Counted from the stretch's first letter, positions 22,452 to 33,375 are shown. The stretch: 64,000 nucleotides of DNA from Brachypterus glaber (GCA_958510825.1 OY294047.1:49335365-49399364), one strand, 5' to 3'. The notes: generated by a model from the letters alone, not told the origin. Program-made: numbers and translations.

Positions 22452-22625
22452 TTAGTTTTTAAGCTTTCACGGCCACTAAGATTTAAAGAACTTTCAGTTT
22501 TGGGTTTAGACCGTGTTAATAAAACAGTTTCAGATTAATCCCTGAAGATGTCTCTAGCAGTAAGAGACAAAACGTTGGAAAGTGAAAATCTATTAACACG
22601 GTCTAAACCCGAAAGTCAGGGCCGG
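22452..22625. repeat. GACCGTGTTAATA repeat, copy 1
   Basis: Contains AAGCTTTCACGGCCACTAAG, GTTTAGACCGTGTTAATAAA, then CCTGAAGATGTCTCTAGCAG, GAGACAAAACGTTGGAAAGT and ATTAACACGGTCTAAACCC. The two GTTTAGACCGTGTTAAT-type blocks are inverted about the centre. Copy 2 lies at 52975-53140 in the opposite arrangement. Confidence 0.65.
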
Positions 22626-22773
22626 CACCAGAAAAAAATATTGACCGGGAAAACCCTGATTTGGCGTTCCCTGGCAAAAAACTAACGATAAAAAAAGCTT
22701 ACTATCTCTAAAAAAAAACGCTCACCAAAACCTCTACTATAGCGCCCCTGCCAACATTTTGACGTCCTAAAAC
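22626..22773. repeat. CAGGGCCGGCACCAG-type terminus
   Basis: CAGGGCCGGCACCAGAAAAA near 22618 has the look of one hAT-type end, followed by CCCTGGCAAAAAACTA and GCGCCCCTGCC. The matching second end is not clear. Confidence 0.35.
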
Positions 22774-23051
22774 GAGGGGTTTATTTATTGGACAATCCTT
22801 GTACACGTACCCAACATTACTCTACAATCCTTGACAATTCATTCTTCCCCAATTATCTACAATACTCCACAATCCTCCAAAATCATCTACAATCTTCCAC
22901 AATCATATGAAATATTCCTACAATCTTCAACAATCTTTATTAGGATTTTGTACAATCTTTCACAATCTTTTTGACAATCATTGACCATCTTCCACAATTA
23001 TTTTATTCCTCACAATCCTTGTACACTATTTTTTCAACAAATAAACCCCTT
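22774..23051. mobile_element. Inverted-repeat element filled with an ACAATC minisatellite
   Basis: The ends GAGGGGTTTATTTATTGGAC and CAACAAATAAACCCCTT are imperfect inverse copies. Nearly all DNA between them is a loose tandem array of ACAATC-containing words spaced about 10-13 bases, such as CTACAATCTTCCACAATC. More than a dozen ACAATC or close variants lie on the same strand. TTGTACAC occurs near both ends of the array. Confidence 0.75.
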
Positions 23052-24842
23052 GACTAAAAAAAAAGGTCATCTCCTCTATAACAACCGACCAACCGGTTTG
23101 GTTTGGAGCGTTTTTTTTTTAATTAAACCATTTACTGTGAATATAATATAATTGAATCTGTAGCATTACATGTCTTCACGGCTTGTTTAATAAATAAATT
23201 CAATCATTAAATTTAAAAATTACTGATTTTACTGAACTTACGGCTGGGGTTACAGACGTCCGGAGAGAGCAGCAGGAAAATGTTTTTAATTAAAATTAAG
23301 AAAATCTCCTTCTTTTTCTTTAATTAATGAATAAACTTTTTTGAATATAATTCTGTTCTATATTTCTGACGGAAATTAACCAGTATTGTATTTTTTTAAT
23401 AATAATAATTTTAAATATTTTTTTTATATCCTCAAAGCAGCTAATACAAGTTTACCAGAGTTTTTGAAGATGCCAAAAGTTCAGATTTTCAAGAGATTTC
23501 CACTGACTTAAATATTAAATTAAATATAAAAATATTAAGTGTTTGGAAAAAAATACAAAAATAATAAAAAATACTATTTATTTTTATAAAACTTGTAACA
23601 GACCAAAAACAATATCGATCCCCCCTTGTCTTGGAGTCAAAAAAATGTAATAAAAATAAAAGAAACTGGTGAAAGGTGATAACTTTTTTTTATTCGCTTG
23701 TATTCCAAAGTGACATTTTTCGGTTAGAAATATTAAGTTAAAAGTGACACTTTTGTTAAGAGTATTTTCGCGGTCACTTCTGGAAAATAGCATAGCAGTT
23801 GTGTTTGTCTTTTGTTTTACTTTGGTGAGCTACAGCCCGCCAAAGTACTTTTGCGGTCCCTTATGGAAAAATGTCAGAACCAAATTAGAACTAATGTTAC
23901 TTATTATTTTTACCTTTTTTGTTAAAAATATGTTTACAAGCGAATAAAAAATTGCATTTGATGCACGGACGAGAAATATATCTCGGTCCATGCATCGTTG
24001 CCACATTTAGTAGATTTTTGTATCCACATACGTTAAAAACTGTACTTAATGACATTATTTTTTTAGAGTCCTAATAATAACAGTCAAAACATAAATAAAT
24101 AAACAAATAATCAACAGAAATAGTACAGGTTTTAACTCCCGTAGATATTAAAAATCTACTAAATAAAATAAAAAGTAACAATTATAGATAATCAAAAAAA
24201 AAAAAAAAAAATGTATACTAAAAAACAAGACCAAATCTCCACTATTACTTAATTTCCAGACTGTGTGGAATTTTCAGTTAACCCGAAACCACAGACCTAA
24301 AATTTGAGTCACAGTGCCACAGACGTAACGTCTCCCAGACAGTTAGTTTCTTATGTAAGAAAAATACTTAAAGGGTGTTTTTTACGAGTTTTATATGTTT
24401 AAATCAAATCAACTATTTTATAAATGTTTTTGTTTAAAAACGAAGAGGGAATGTACCAAAAAATGGACTTCCAGCGTAGGTCTCATAGACCACAGGCCTA
24501 TAATTATGGGTTAAAAATGCACTAGCCTAAAACACGTCTGTATATATTTAATGTTCCAAAATCTACAGACGTCCGTATATTTAGACACTGCCATAAAATG
24601 CAAATTTTCTCTTACTATTCAAGGCGATTAATCAACGTGAAATCTGCTAGTATCGTTTTTTAGCACATTATGCAGATAAAAAAATAATAATTGCTGCAAA
24701 CCTAAAAATAACGAGGCACAATTAAAATTAAAAAACGACCTTTGGAAAGCGATGCGTGGTGAAAATATTTCTATATTATTTTATTAAAATTTCAGTTGAA
24801 GGTTTTGGTTAGAAAAGGTATTATATACTTTTTTAATTAAGA
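23052..24842. other. Repeat-poor AT-rich stretch with one hairpin
   Basis: No coding exon is seen. A 37-base hairpin lies at 23960-23996, and the phrase CCACATTTAGTAGATTTTTG after it has a relative, inverted, near 57485-57510. The region 24240-24600 has several CAGACGT-type words (ACAGACGTAACGTC, CAGACGTCCG) that may be a decayed short-word array. Confidence 0.4.
23960..23996. repeat. 37-base hairpin
   Basis: GATGCACGGACGAGAAATAT pairs with the following ATCTCGGTCCATGCATC, leaving a minimal loop. In this AT-rich region a CG-containing stem of this length stands out. No gene is attached to it. Confidence 0.55.
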
Positions 24843-25330
24843 AACTAGATGAAACGTTGCAAGCACCCTGTCAAAACATCGGCACTATTGTACACTAGAG
24901 CCATCTAGTTTGCAAATTTCAAACTAGGTGTTTTGTTTGATTTTAAATTCTGTATCTTTAAAACATTATATTCTAGCAAAAAACTGTATATGACATTTTT
25001 TATAGGGCTTTAAAAGAGCTTTTATTTAAAATATAATTTTTTGAAATCGGGTTATAATTATGTGAGATATGCTAAAAAAACCTTTTACTGCTTTAAACGC
25101 CAATATCTCGAAAACAATGCGTTTTAGGAAAATGTTGTTTATAAAATTTTTTGACCAATTTAAAATTATCTTTTATAAAGTGCTAAATTAACCAAATACG
25201 CAAAAATTTTTTTTACTGATTTCGACTCAGAATGGTCTAAATCGTCGAGAAATGTGAGAAAACCGTGGTCAAAGATTTTGACTTATCGGCGAAGATTTCA
25301 ATACGTCGGCACTCTTAGTAGCACTTTTTG
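24843..25330. mobile_element. GACAGAC family, internally deleted copy
   Basis: The left end AAACTAGATGAAACGTTGCA and the body through AAACAATGCGTTTTAGGAAA match 16690-17000 closely. It then jumps from ACCAAATACG to CAAAAATTTTTTTTACTGAT, skipping the TTACCCC block and the GACAGAC tract. The right end CACTCTTAGTAGCAC stops early. Confidence 0.85.
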
Positions 25331-25675
25331 TAAATTATAAAAATTAGAAAATCTGTAAACTAATTGGACTGTGTTTTGCAACAACATAACATTTTAAAAT
25401 GACAGTAGGTTGCAGAACATTTTACTTAATATCTTAAAATTAATTAAATTTAATATTACAAATTTTGTACATGTTGTAATACATGAACAAGTGAAGCAAA
25501 TGCCTAATTTTATGTATTTTATTCAAAACGTTTTAAAGTTATTATGGAACAATTTCAACACTTACTGTCATTTCACAAATTTAGTCATTTCCATAGTTTT
25601 TGTTTTATTTTTATTTTTTTTATATTTTTCTTTATATATTTTATTATTACTTAGTACTGTAATGTTATATTAGTA

Positions 25676-25700
25676 GTGGTAGTAGTAGTAGTAGTAGTAT
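25676..25700. repeat. (GTA)n short repeat
   Basis: AGTGGTAGTAGTAGTAGTAG, about seven units. Confidence 0.8.
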
Positions 25701-25990
25701 TTTATCACGCATTAAGATAGAAAGCAAATAAGGCTTGTCTAAATATACAGCTGTTGACATAGATTCCCGAGATAGGTTCTGTTTAAGGAGAAACATGGTC
25801 CTGTAGGATTTATTACACACTAAATTGGTGTCCTGGATAGATCATTTGTCACTATCGCTTTGAGATCTGTGTGTTTTTACTTTAGAAAGAATTACGGTGC
25901 TTAAAATGCCAAATGAATTATATGTATATCTTCAGGGATACTGCAATATTTGGTATGCAAAAAAATTGTTATTTGTTCACATTCATACGG

Positions 25991-26716
25991 TAATACTATA
26001 TTCTATAACTAGTATGGAATAGACAATATTCCGCGCGAGCGGAAAGGTTGTCATACGAGCCGGCAGGCGAGTATGACGGTCCCGCGAGCGCGGAATGACT
26101 ATTCCATACGTGTTGTAGACTATACTTTTTCTTCGACTGCAAATATGAAACACTGTATGGCTTTAAACTGCGGACAAGGTTAAAAGCAATATTTTTTGTG
26201 ACTCAACATTGTAAATGCAACAAAACACATATTTTTAAATAAAGCAATTAATGTTATTTAATAATTTTATCAAATTAGTACTTAAAAAAGATGTTTATTG
26301 AATTTTAGCACATATTTACAAATTTTAATGCAGAAATTGAAGGTTATGTCAGATTGTTGTGACAGATAGCAGATTTAAATATTTAACAATATATGGAGCA
26401 GTTTTATTTTTTTGAACTAAATTGATAAATGGTCAAATCTTAAGAAAAACTAATAAACTTTATGTAATTTTAACGCAAAACTTTAAATTGCATTCAATTA
26501 CATTAAATTATTTAATATTTCATGGTAAAATATATATATATTTTTTTGCTAATTTTGCTACTGTTTTCTTTACTTTTATAAAAAAGAGATGGCACCACAT
26601 GTGCTCATTCTAACACTTGATACGGAATATTCATACCGTATCTAGAGCTAGAATGGATTCATTCTGTGTTTGAAAAGTCTGAGCATTTGCCTACATTTTA
26701 AAGCAGTCGTAGAAAA
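25991..26716. repeat. 0.7 kb repeat with palindromic head, copy A
   Basis: Matches 37893-38563 in the opposite orientation over its whole length: CATGTGCTCATTCTAACACT, GATACGGAATATTCATACCG and CTAGAGCTAGAATGGATTCA at one end, the palindrome TATGGAATAGACAATATTCC...GGAATGACTATTCCATA at the other. The palindrome has a GAGCCGGCAGGCGAGTATGA core that is shorter in copy B. The ends are not inverted repeats of one another and no target duplication is visible. No frame is conserved between copies. Confidence 0.85.
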
Positions 26717-26882
26717 AATGTATTTTTTGTGCATTATAAAAAGTTTCAAAGTACTTTTATTAACTTTTATTTCATCGGACTTAAATCTGGTATCTATGCT
26801 CAACCTTGGTTCTAGAACACCATAAGCCCTTTTTCACGAGAAACCATTCAACGAAAATTAGAATTATTCCTCTTTTTTACAG

Positions 26883-27042
26883 CTGTCACAGCCGCCGCCA
26901 ACCCCACTCCCGAATTAAATCTGGAAAGCCGGTGGGACGAGGCCTCTTCCCAGTTATCCAGCGTTTTGGAAAGCACCGCCGACTTTACAAATGATGTGGT
27001 GCCCTTTGATGCGACCTCCGATGTGCCGATTGATGACCAAAA
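26883..27042 (+). CDS. Internal exon 1 of an unrecognised host gene
   Basis: A TCTTTTTTACAG acceptor precedes and a GTGAGT donor follows. The exon is 160 bases and clearly GC-richer than its surroundings. Read after two bases that finish a split codon, it gives VTAAANPTPELNLESRWDEA, then SSQLSSVLESTADFTNDVV and PFDATSDVPIDDQ, ending two bases into a Lys codon. Splicing to 33756 keeps the frame open (AA + G gives Lys, then SEAML). The peptide is acidic, Ser/Thr-rich and probably disordered. Start and stop codons are outside, and an upstream exon must end in phase 1. No family is recognised. I infer a protein-coding gene from joint evidence of splice sites, phase and composition across three exons. 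The other long frame through the same bases (HSRRQPHSRI...) does not join to the next exon. Confidence 0.85.
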
Positions 27043-27273
27043 GTGAGTAGGGGGTCCTTTAATATGATTATTTAATTAATTTTAAAGCTTTTCCCCAGGG
27101 TAGACTTATCGTGGAGTCCAACGAATTCTTAAACGGACGGAAATGTATGAAAAATATCGGGTTTTTGGTAGATACCTTAACGGCCGTTATTTTAATCGAT
27201 AGTAAACCCTTAGTTTAAAAACTAACACTTTTTATTTTATTATTACAGCCATAAAAGTTTTCTATCGACGGAA

Positions 27274-27398
27274 ATAATGGCGGTAAGACAGATAAACACA
27301 AAATAGTTATCCAAAATACAAGTTTTTTACTATATAGTAAAAAACTTCCTTGTATTTTGAATAACTATTTTGTGTTTATCTGTCTTACAGCCATTATT
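27274..27398. mobile_element. 125 bp hairpin element with splice-like ends
   Basis: ATAATGGCGGTAAGACAGAT and its inverse ATCTGTCTTACAGCCATTAT bound arms of about 55 bases that also share AAACACAAAATAGTTAT and CAAAATACAAG, with a short TATATA centre. Because GTAAGAC inverts to GTCTTAC, the left arm carries a donor-like GGTAAGA (27282) and the right arm an acceptor-like TTACAG (to 27390). It lies 230 bases downstream of a real donor, inside an intron. Confidence 0.8.
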
Positions 27399-27745
27399 AT
27401 ACTACGTAGAAATTCTATTTTGCAATTTTAAGTCTCTATGTCAAATCGTTTTTGAAATATCGTAGTGTAAAGTTGCACAGACTATACAGATAATCCATCC
27501 GTTGTGTATACACTCCAGAGTAAAATTTGTTATCTCTTGTGGCCGTGCTAACCTACTCTCGGGTAAAATCGGTATGAATTGTTTTGCTTTTAGGACCCCA
27601 GTCGCAACCTATTATTTAGTTGATTATAATGATTATAATATTATAATGATTATAATTATAAGATATGCAAGGATGAGCAGGGGATACGAATTCTTCTTTC
27701 AAGTGTATGCAAAATCGATGGATTATCTGTACCTCAGGATATAGG

Positions 27746-28130
27746 CTTTATCGATACCTCAGTTCTAAACTGTTGTATCATGAAACTATACTAGACGCAA
27801 TAGATATAGTAGAATGGTCACATTTGAAACAGATTAATGCTAGAGTTTAATTTTATTATATTAAGTTCGTAGAGGACGTATGTTCTAGGTGTAGTGGACG
27901 TTCTGACTGGACGAGTAGGGTCAATAAACCATGACAAGTACCAGAAAGAAACGTTTTCTGCTAAAACAAGTCTATTATATCTGTGGCCCCAACTATAGCT
28001 TAGTTCAACAAGCGGCTGAAGCCTCCCCACCCTTACTCTGTCACGACTCTTAGTGTTCCGGCGACTTGACGCGTTATTGTGTTGACCTAGTGTTGAGACA
28101 CAACAGTTTAATACTGAGGTATCGATATAA
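27746..28130. mobile_element. 385 bp element with 27 bp terminal inverted repeats, GC-richer core
   Basis: TATCGATACCTCAGTTCTAA with ACTGTTGT at the left is the inverse of ACAACAGT then TTAATACTGAGGTATCGATA at the right. The core is less AT-rich than its surroundings (GGACGTTCTGACTGGACGAG; CTCCCCACCCTTACTCTGTC). Part of the right end recurs, inverted, at 33299-33375. The minus-strand reading frame over the core (27818-28165) reads through the terminal repeat and has no recognised domain. Confidence 0.75.
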
Positions 28131-28437
28131 AAAAGGAGAAAATACGAGATTGTCATTTCGCTCATTGACCTTTTTTTATTTCAAACATTTTACAATGAAA
28201 CTTAGTATATTGGTTTTTGAATCTTTTATAAGATTTTTTTATTGTTTTCTTGGGAAAAACGATTCTTATGACTCTCTAGTTGTTTTTTCAAATATTTATT
28301 TGCATTGGGACAACATTAAGCGAGAAGCATACATAAAACTTTCGTTTATATTTGCAAGCCTTTTCAAATAACGAAAAAAAAAGGGATACTTTAATGTAAA
28401 GCAATAAAAACGCGTTTTAAGAGTTTGTGAAAGCAAA

Positions 28438-28650
28438 TAAGAAGTCACATACATATACTTTGACGCACGGATCTGTGACTACGGCAAATATGTTAGGTAT
28501 GTTTTACGAATGTGTGAGAGGCCCGTTGAAGGCACGCACGCCTTATAACGCTTTTGACGGAAAGAAGAGAGCGCGAATGATTCCTCCCCGTTTCATCGAA
28601 TACTTTGTTTCATGCGGAGAACTATACATTATAGCGTTTTTCTCGTGCCA
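28438..28650. repeat. Conserved GC-rich block, copy 1
   Basis: About 175 bases match 57150-57340 in the same orientation: CTTTGACGCACGGATCTGTG, GCACGCACGCCTTATAACGC, GACGGAAAGAAGAGAGCGCG and TTTCATGCGGAGAACTATA. The two copies are separated by nearly 29 kb. The plus-strand frame is open in both with a 3-base length difference (LTHGSV...ARTPYNA...RARMIP), but neither has splice sites or a stop in a natural place. Protein, RNA or transposon origin is open. Confidence 0.7.
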
Positions 28651-28724
28651 TAAATGAAATCATTGTATTTTTTCCGCTGAATACGAATCCGAGAATTGGA
28701 ATATCAGCCAAAATCCGGCTAAAA

Positions 28725-28935
28725 ACCGCCCAGCAAACATTGGTTCGTTGGCCACCCGTTGACCAAACATTGGCGTGCCAATATTTCCTATATTGGACCA
28801 ATGTTGGCAAACCCATATTGGACCTATATACTGAGGAGACATTAGCCACCCTAAGGCCGTATACGATAGGACAATGTTGTCAAAACTGCATTGGTACTAC
28901 ATTGGCCGCCCGAAGGCCGCTTCAAAGCCAACGAT
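28725..28935. repeat. Short-word array built on TTGG/CCAA
   Basis: Within 210 bases the words CATTGG, ATATTGG, CCAAT and GGCCACCC repeat on both strands: AACATTGGTTCGTTGGCCAC, GACCAAACATTGGCGTGCCA, ATATTGGACCAATGTTGGCA, CCATATTGGACCTATATACT. It begins after CCGCCCAG and ends at AAAGCCAACG. Pieces of the ACACAGCC family lie on either side (28660, 28940), so the array may sit inside one. Confidence 0.65.
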
Positions 28936-29129
28936 AAATTTTTTTGGTGATTAAAGTACAGACAACTTTTTTTATTTTGTGTGCCTGTGTTATCTAATTT
29001 GTTAATAATATATACAGGGTGCTATTTAACATTTTAAGGTTGGGGTAGTTGGTTAATTTGGGGATAGTTTTTTTATAAATTAAAAAGATATTTAAAATTT
29101 TTTTAAACATTTTTTTGTCTTAATTATCT

Positions 29130-29460
29130 CAATCCGTCTGTGAAATATACCCTGAGTAAATATTTCTGGGCCATCCTGTATAAATAAGTCTGGGCCACCC
29201 TGTATAAATAACGGATTTTATTTTTTTATGTAGAAACCCGGGAGTGGTAAGGAATTGTGGCCAAAGTAAGCTTTGGTTATATATTTTTTTAATTAAACTT
29301 TGGGTATGTATTTTTTTAATTAAACAAGCTTTAAAATAAAAGGGGATATTTATGGATGCATTTACACTTGCAAGCAAATTTTAGGCTTTAAAATAAATTA
29401 AAATTTATTAACCACATTATAATGTGGTTAATTATTTTTACTTTATTTTAAAGCCTAAAA
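29130..29460. repeat. Tandem CTGGGCCA(C/T)CCTGTATA pair and a perfect hairpin
   Basis: TCTGGGCCACCCTGTATAAA occurs twice about 26 bases apart (29165-29215). At 29379-29460, TTTTAGGCTTTAAAATAAA pairs with TTTATTTTAAAGCCTAAAA around TTAACCACATTATAATGTGG TTAA. The surrounding 29010-30000 has several TTTTTTTAATTAAAC then AAAATAAAGGGG phrases, suggesting a decayed nested family. Confidence 0.6.
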
Positions 29461-29531
29461 TTCATTATAATGGTATACCAGAATTATTTATATATCAGGA
29501 GTGGTAGCTATTGTGGCTAAAGCTGTATATA

Positions 29532-29729
29532 CCGTGCGATTATAAAGTGCCGAACACTTTTTAATGCAAAACTGGCATTAGTGATGAGTAAAATGTGTGC
29601 GCTTAACTGGCCATCGAGCTGTTATACGTAGCAATCACATGGGCTTTTCGCGCACAACTCTAACAGAGGCGTGGCTTCAAACGAAGAGTATTTTCTTTTC
29701 AAACTGTTCGGCACTTTAAAATCGCACTG
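29532..29729. mobile_element. 198 bp inverted-repeat miniature element
   Basis: CGTGCGATTATAAAGTGCCG at the left and CGGCACTTTAAAATCGCACTG at the right are inverse copies that extend through AACA/TGTT. TA lies outside both ends. The core GCGCTTAACTGGCCATCGAG is not repeated elsewhere here. Confidence 0.75.
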
Positions 29730-30330
29730 TATTTAATTAAATAAAGTTTAAAGCCTTAAATAAAAGAAGATATGTGTACGTTTAATTTAGTAAACAATTT
29801 AAAACTTTAAAATAAAGGCAGAAATAATAGTAATTATTTTCCACATTTCCACAAAATTATTTTGGTATATCACTCCCGATACCTAGGTATTATGAAAAAA
29901 TTAAGCTGTGTATATGTTTATTTTTTTAATTAAACAATTAAATTTGTTTAAATAAAGGGGAATATTTATATTATATTAGTAAGTACAAATATTTTCCACA
30001 TAGCAAAAAGTAATCGTAGCATATCGAAAAGAAAAAAAAAATAAAGAATTATGAAGAAAAAAACTTTTTTCCTGTAAAACGGCGTTTCAGTCTTTAAATT
30101 TAATGTTGAGCCCGGCTATTCATCAAAGTCATTTATAAATATGAAAATTATCCCATTTTGACATTTTTCAAAATATGTTTCGCTCTCATTTGGGCAATCA
30201 TAATAATAACAATTTTAATTAGAACACCATTTAGAGAGTATTTTTAACGACGGTAAAATATCATTTAAGTTCATTAGCACCAGCCACTGATTACTTTTTA
30301 CACACGCAGCAGGAAAAAAATGGTATATTA

Positions 30331-30465
30331 AAGTACTAGTTTCATAACATAGGTTTTTAGCGCACGAGTACAAGTTTGGAAAACGAGCCGCTTGCGGCGA
30401 GTTTTCTAAAGTACTAGTGCGCTAAAAACGTGTTGTGAAACGAGTGCTTTATACGATTTTCTCTA
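30331..30465. repeat. Asymmetric palindrome with a GCCGCTTGCGGCGAG core, copy 1
   Basis: ACTAGTTTCATAACA (30336) pairs with TGTTGTGAAACGAGT; TTTTTAGCGCACGAGTAC pairs with GTACTAGTGCGCTAAAAA; GGAAAAC pairs with GTTTTC; the tip is GAGCCGCTTGCGGCGAG. At two independent stem positions one arm has CTAG and the other CGAG (CTCG inverted). A diverged copy lies at 30850-30980. Confidence 0.8.
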
Positions 30466-30849
30466 TTTTGCTCTAAAATTTAAAAAACTTACATTTAAAT
30501 TGATGACTGATTTAAGGATTTTTGTTTTGGATTGGCATTACAGTTTACACCATGTTTAAAATTCTAAGAACAAATGATATTTTGATATATTTTATAGTCA
30601 TCTCTTCTCTTTTACTGCAATTAACCAAGCCACAATTTTAACATGGTAAGAATAACCTAAACACAAAATTTTTTAGAAAATTCAACTTTGAAGCGACATT
30701 GACATTTGCACGGAAAACTTCAAACGATAGGCCAGGTCTGTTGCCAACTCAAAAGAACAAAAAGTACAGACCTCTTATGGGCCTATAAGAACACGCAAAA
30801 TGCGTGTGATTATGAGCTTATAAGAGTCGCAAAATAGAAAAAAATATAA

Positions 30850-30980
30850 TAAAGTACTAGTTTCAAATACACGTTCTTAGCGCATGAGTGCAGGTTTAGA
30901 AAACGAGTAGCTTGCGATGAGTTTTCTGAAATACTAGTGCGCTAGAAACGTGTTATAAAACGATTGCTTTATATAGTTTT
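30850..30980. repeat. Asymmetric palindrome, copy 2
   Basis: AAAGTACTAGTTTCAAATAC, CTTAGCGCATGAGTGCAGGT, TAGAAAACGAGTAGCTTGCG and CTAGTGCGCTAGAAACGTGT align with 30331-30465. CG dinucleotides are partly changed to TG or CA (GCACGAG to GCATGAG, GGCGAG to GATGAG), the expected signature of methylated-C decay. Direct orientation, about 520 bases apart; GCTCTAAAAT follows both copies. Confidence 0.8.
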
Positions 30981-31051
30981 TTCTGTCTTGCTCTAAAATA
31001 AAAAAAATAGCAAAATAGAAAGACCGCAAAAAATCGACCGGATCGATCGTT

Positions 31052-31120
31052 TGGACTTTTTACGTTTTTTCTAATTTATTGTACTATGTTCATAGGATGG
31101 GCCTATAGAGCAGTAAATAG

Positions 31121-31190
<70 letters not shown>

Positions 31191-31305
31191 GTAAAATTAT
31201 TAATTATAGTCACTACATTACAAAAAGCCGTATCTCCAACGCCAAAGGTCGTATATTTTTTTTCTAAGTACAAAAAATTAGAAAAAACGTAAAAAAACGA
31301 TCGAT
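31052..31305. mobile_element. Inverted-repeat element containing an (AT)n microsatellite
   Basis: TTTTTACGTTTTTTCTAATT then TATTGTAC at the left is the inverse of GTACAAAAAATTAGAAAAAA then CGTAAAAA at the right. Between them, 31122-31187 is a pure AT repeat of about 33 units. Confidence 0.65.
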
Positions 31306-32729
31306 TTTTTTTATATTTGCCTAAATTGCTTCTTATGGTGTGTTTAGTCAATTTATGAAAAAAATCATGGGTCGGAAACAAAAAGTTAAAATTTGCAAAA
31401 AACTACCGTGTATATTGTGGTGTTTGCTTGCGTAAGATTTCTGTGTACAAGCGAAAAGGAAGCGAATCCTCTACGGGCAAATGACTGAAAATTTATACAT
31501 GAAAAAATATATTTCTATTTAACTTAATTTCGGCACCAATTTAATTAAGTTCGCATTATTATGAATGTTGTCTGGTGCGTTCTGCTTATTTTTCTACTTA
31601 ATCGCTTTGTTATACAGCGATTTTCATTATTATTATTTTTTTCATTTTCCACGTTTACACCTCGAATTATAAAGCTGTTGCGATTATGGCGCTAAAAGCC
31701 AAAATAATTACCATATTTAAAGTGACTTTATTTTTCAAAGTGGTGCTATTTTGACAAAAAATAGGATTTTTTTTAGTCCTATACATTTTGAAACATGATA
31801 CTGGATAGTATTGGCCCCCTAACACTTAACTTTAAAAATAATTATTTATGGTTAATAATGTCGAAAGCGCGGGTGAAATCGAATAAAATTACGAAAATTT
31901 TGCACCCTTTGTTAAGATATTTAAGAAAATCATTTAGCATATTTTCAAACCAAAGTATATTCTGGTCTGTGGAAGTTTAAAGCTTATATATTCATTAAAG
32001 ACAGAAATTTTAACTATAACTCGAAATAAAAACATTTTTTTATAGGTATAACTTTTTTATATATATAATCTTTTTGAAAAAAAAATATATTAACTGAATT
32101 AAATTAATTTAATCATTTTAAACATTGATATAATAAAAGTTTCTGTGTAACAATTAACAACGTTGATCGGCTCAAAATTAGTGTAATTTTAATCAATATT
32201 ACCTGCACTTTTGGTTAATTAACTAAAAAATGAGTTACATCCTATTATTGGGGATGTGGATTTCTCAGGTATTATTTTATAAAAAATATATACAAATTTG
32301 ACACCACTTTTAAAAATAAAGATACTAAAACGCTCTTTGGATTTATTGTTATAATAAATTACCCGAGCGAAAATTGTGTTTAATTTGCTGATAAAAATAT
32401 ACACCGAATTTTTCATACTAACCAACAAACTAAGTGTTCCACTAACTGCGTTAATTTTTATGATATATGCCCTGCCTTTTTTTAATATGCTTTATATTTA
32501 TGATTCTAATTACATTTTGGCAGTTTTTTGTAAATAGGTAGGTGGAATTAATACAAATTGTATTTTTAAACCATGTATTACTTCGATTTTGACTCATTGT
32601 TTTTTTAATCTAATGTTTGTTTTATTATAATTATTTTCTCATGAAAATTGTAAAAAAAAAATATTTGAAATATGCATGATTGAAAAAAAATATTTAGACC
32701 CACCCTATTACACATAGATAAATCGATTT
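31306..32729. other. No recognised feature
   Basis: Very AT-rich intronic DNA with poly-A/T tracts. No inverted pair or coding segment stands out. Confidence 0.4.
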
Positions 32730-33155
32730 GATTAATAGCCAGTAGTCGGCGTAAACTCAGTTATGACTCAACAACGTTGAAAATAAACACAGAAACATAG
32801 GAATAGTTTTGCCGAATTATGAGGGAAATTTTTACAAATCGAAACGTTTGGCGACTAATTTGTTACCCACAACAATATTAACTATACATAATAACTGTAC
32901 ATATGTATATATATCGGTGTTTTTCAAAGAAAAAACCGACATTCGATTTTTATCTTTTAAGAATACGAAAGTTTTTAATTTTTATTTATCGATAACTTTT
33001 TTCCCACCTTACTCTTTTAAATAGAATCATTAAAAAAATCAAGATAAAAAGAAATAAAGATGTAAATATTTAAAACCTCGCCTCAACGCTAGAGTCGTCG
33101 CGGCGCCTATGCGAGTACTGGAAATTCGCCGACTACTGCTAATAGCTCAATTTAT
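32730..33155. mobile_element. Inverted-repeat element, AGTAGTCGGCG ends
   Basis: ATTAATAGCCAGTAGTCGGC at the left and GCCGACTACTGCTAATAG at the right are inverse copies; ACTCAGT and related bases extend the match weakly. A CG-rich patch, GTCGTCGCGGCGCC, lies near 33094 close to the right end. No frame. Confidence 0.55.
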
Positions 33156-33298
33156 TATTATCATTTTCTAACATATTCTGTAGATGATAACGAACCGTTT
33201 TTCATGCAATTTTATGTACATGATTATTTTTACTCCAGTTGAATTTGTGTAATTTTAAAAAAGAATGAACAAAAATGCATTATAATGCATTTTTATAA

Positions 33299-33375
33299 TA
33301 TCGGTACCTCAGTTCTAAACTGTTGTTTGTTTCAGTAATGTATCAAGTCACCGGAGCGCGCTCAAGCATTAGGTA
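33299..33375. repeat. Inverted fragment of the 27746-28130 element
   Basis: TCGGTACCTCAGTTCTAAAC and TGTATCAAGTCACCGGAGCG correspond to the inverted right end of the element at 27746 (GGCGACTTGACGCG...ACTGAGGTATCGATA). Confidence 0.6.

Noticed and set aside
22774..23051. CRISPR-like array
   Set aside because: Words are only 6-10 bases with irregular spacing, no unique spacers of constant length, inside an animal-type transposon.
27249..27282. A 34-base mini-exon between TTATTACAG and GTAAGA
   Set aside because: Open in one frame after exon 1, but it leaves phase 0, and exon 2 then reads into a frame that hits a stop in exon 3. Its donor is part of the hairpin element at 27274. Skipping it restores a perfect frame.
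28740..28937. 65-codon frame and its minus-strand partners
   Set aside because: Derived from the TTGG/CCAA word array.
31086..31381. Frames rich in IYIYIY on both strands
   Set aside because: Translation of the (AT)n microsatellite.
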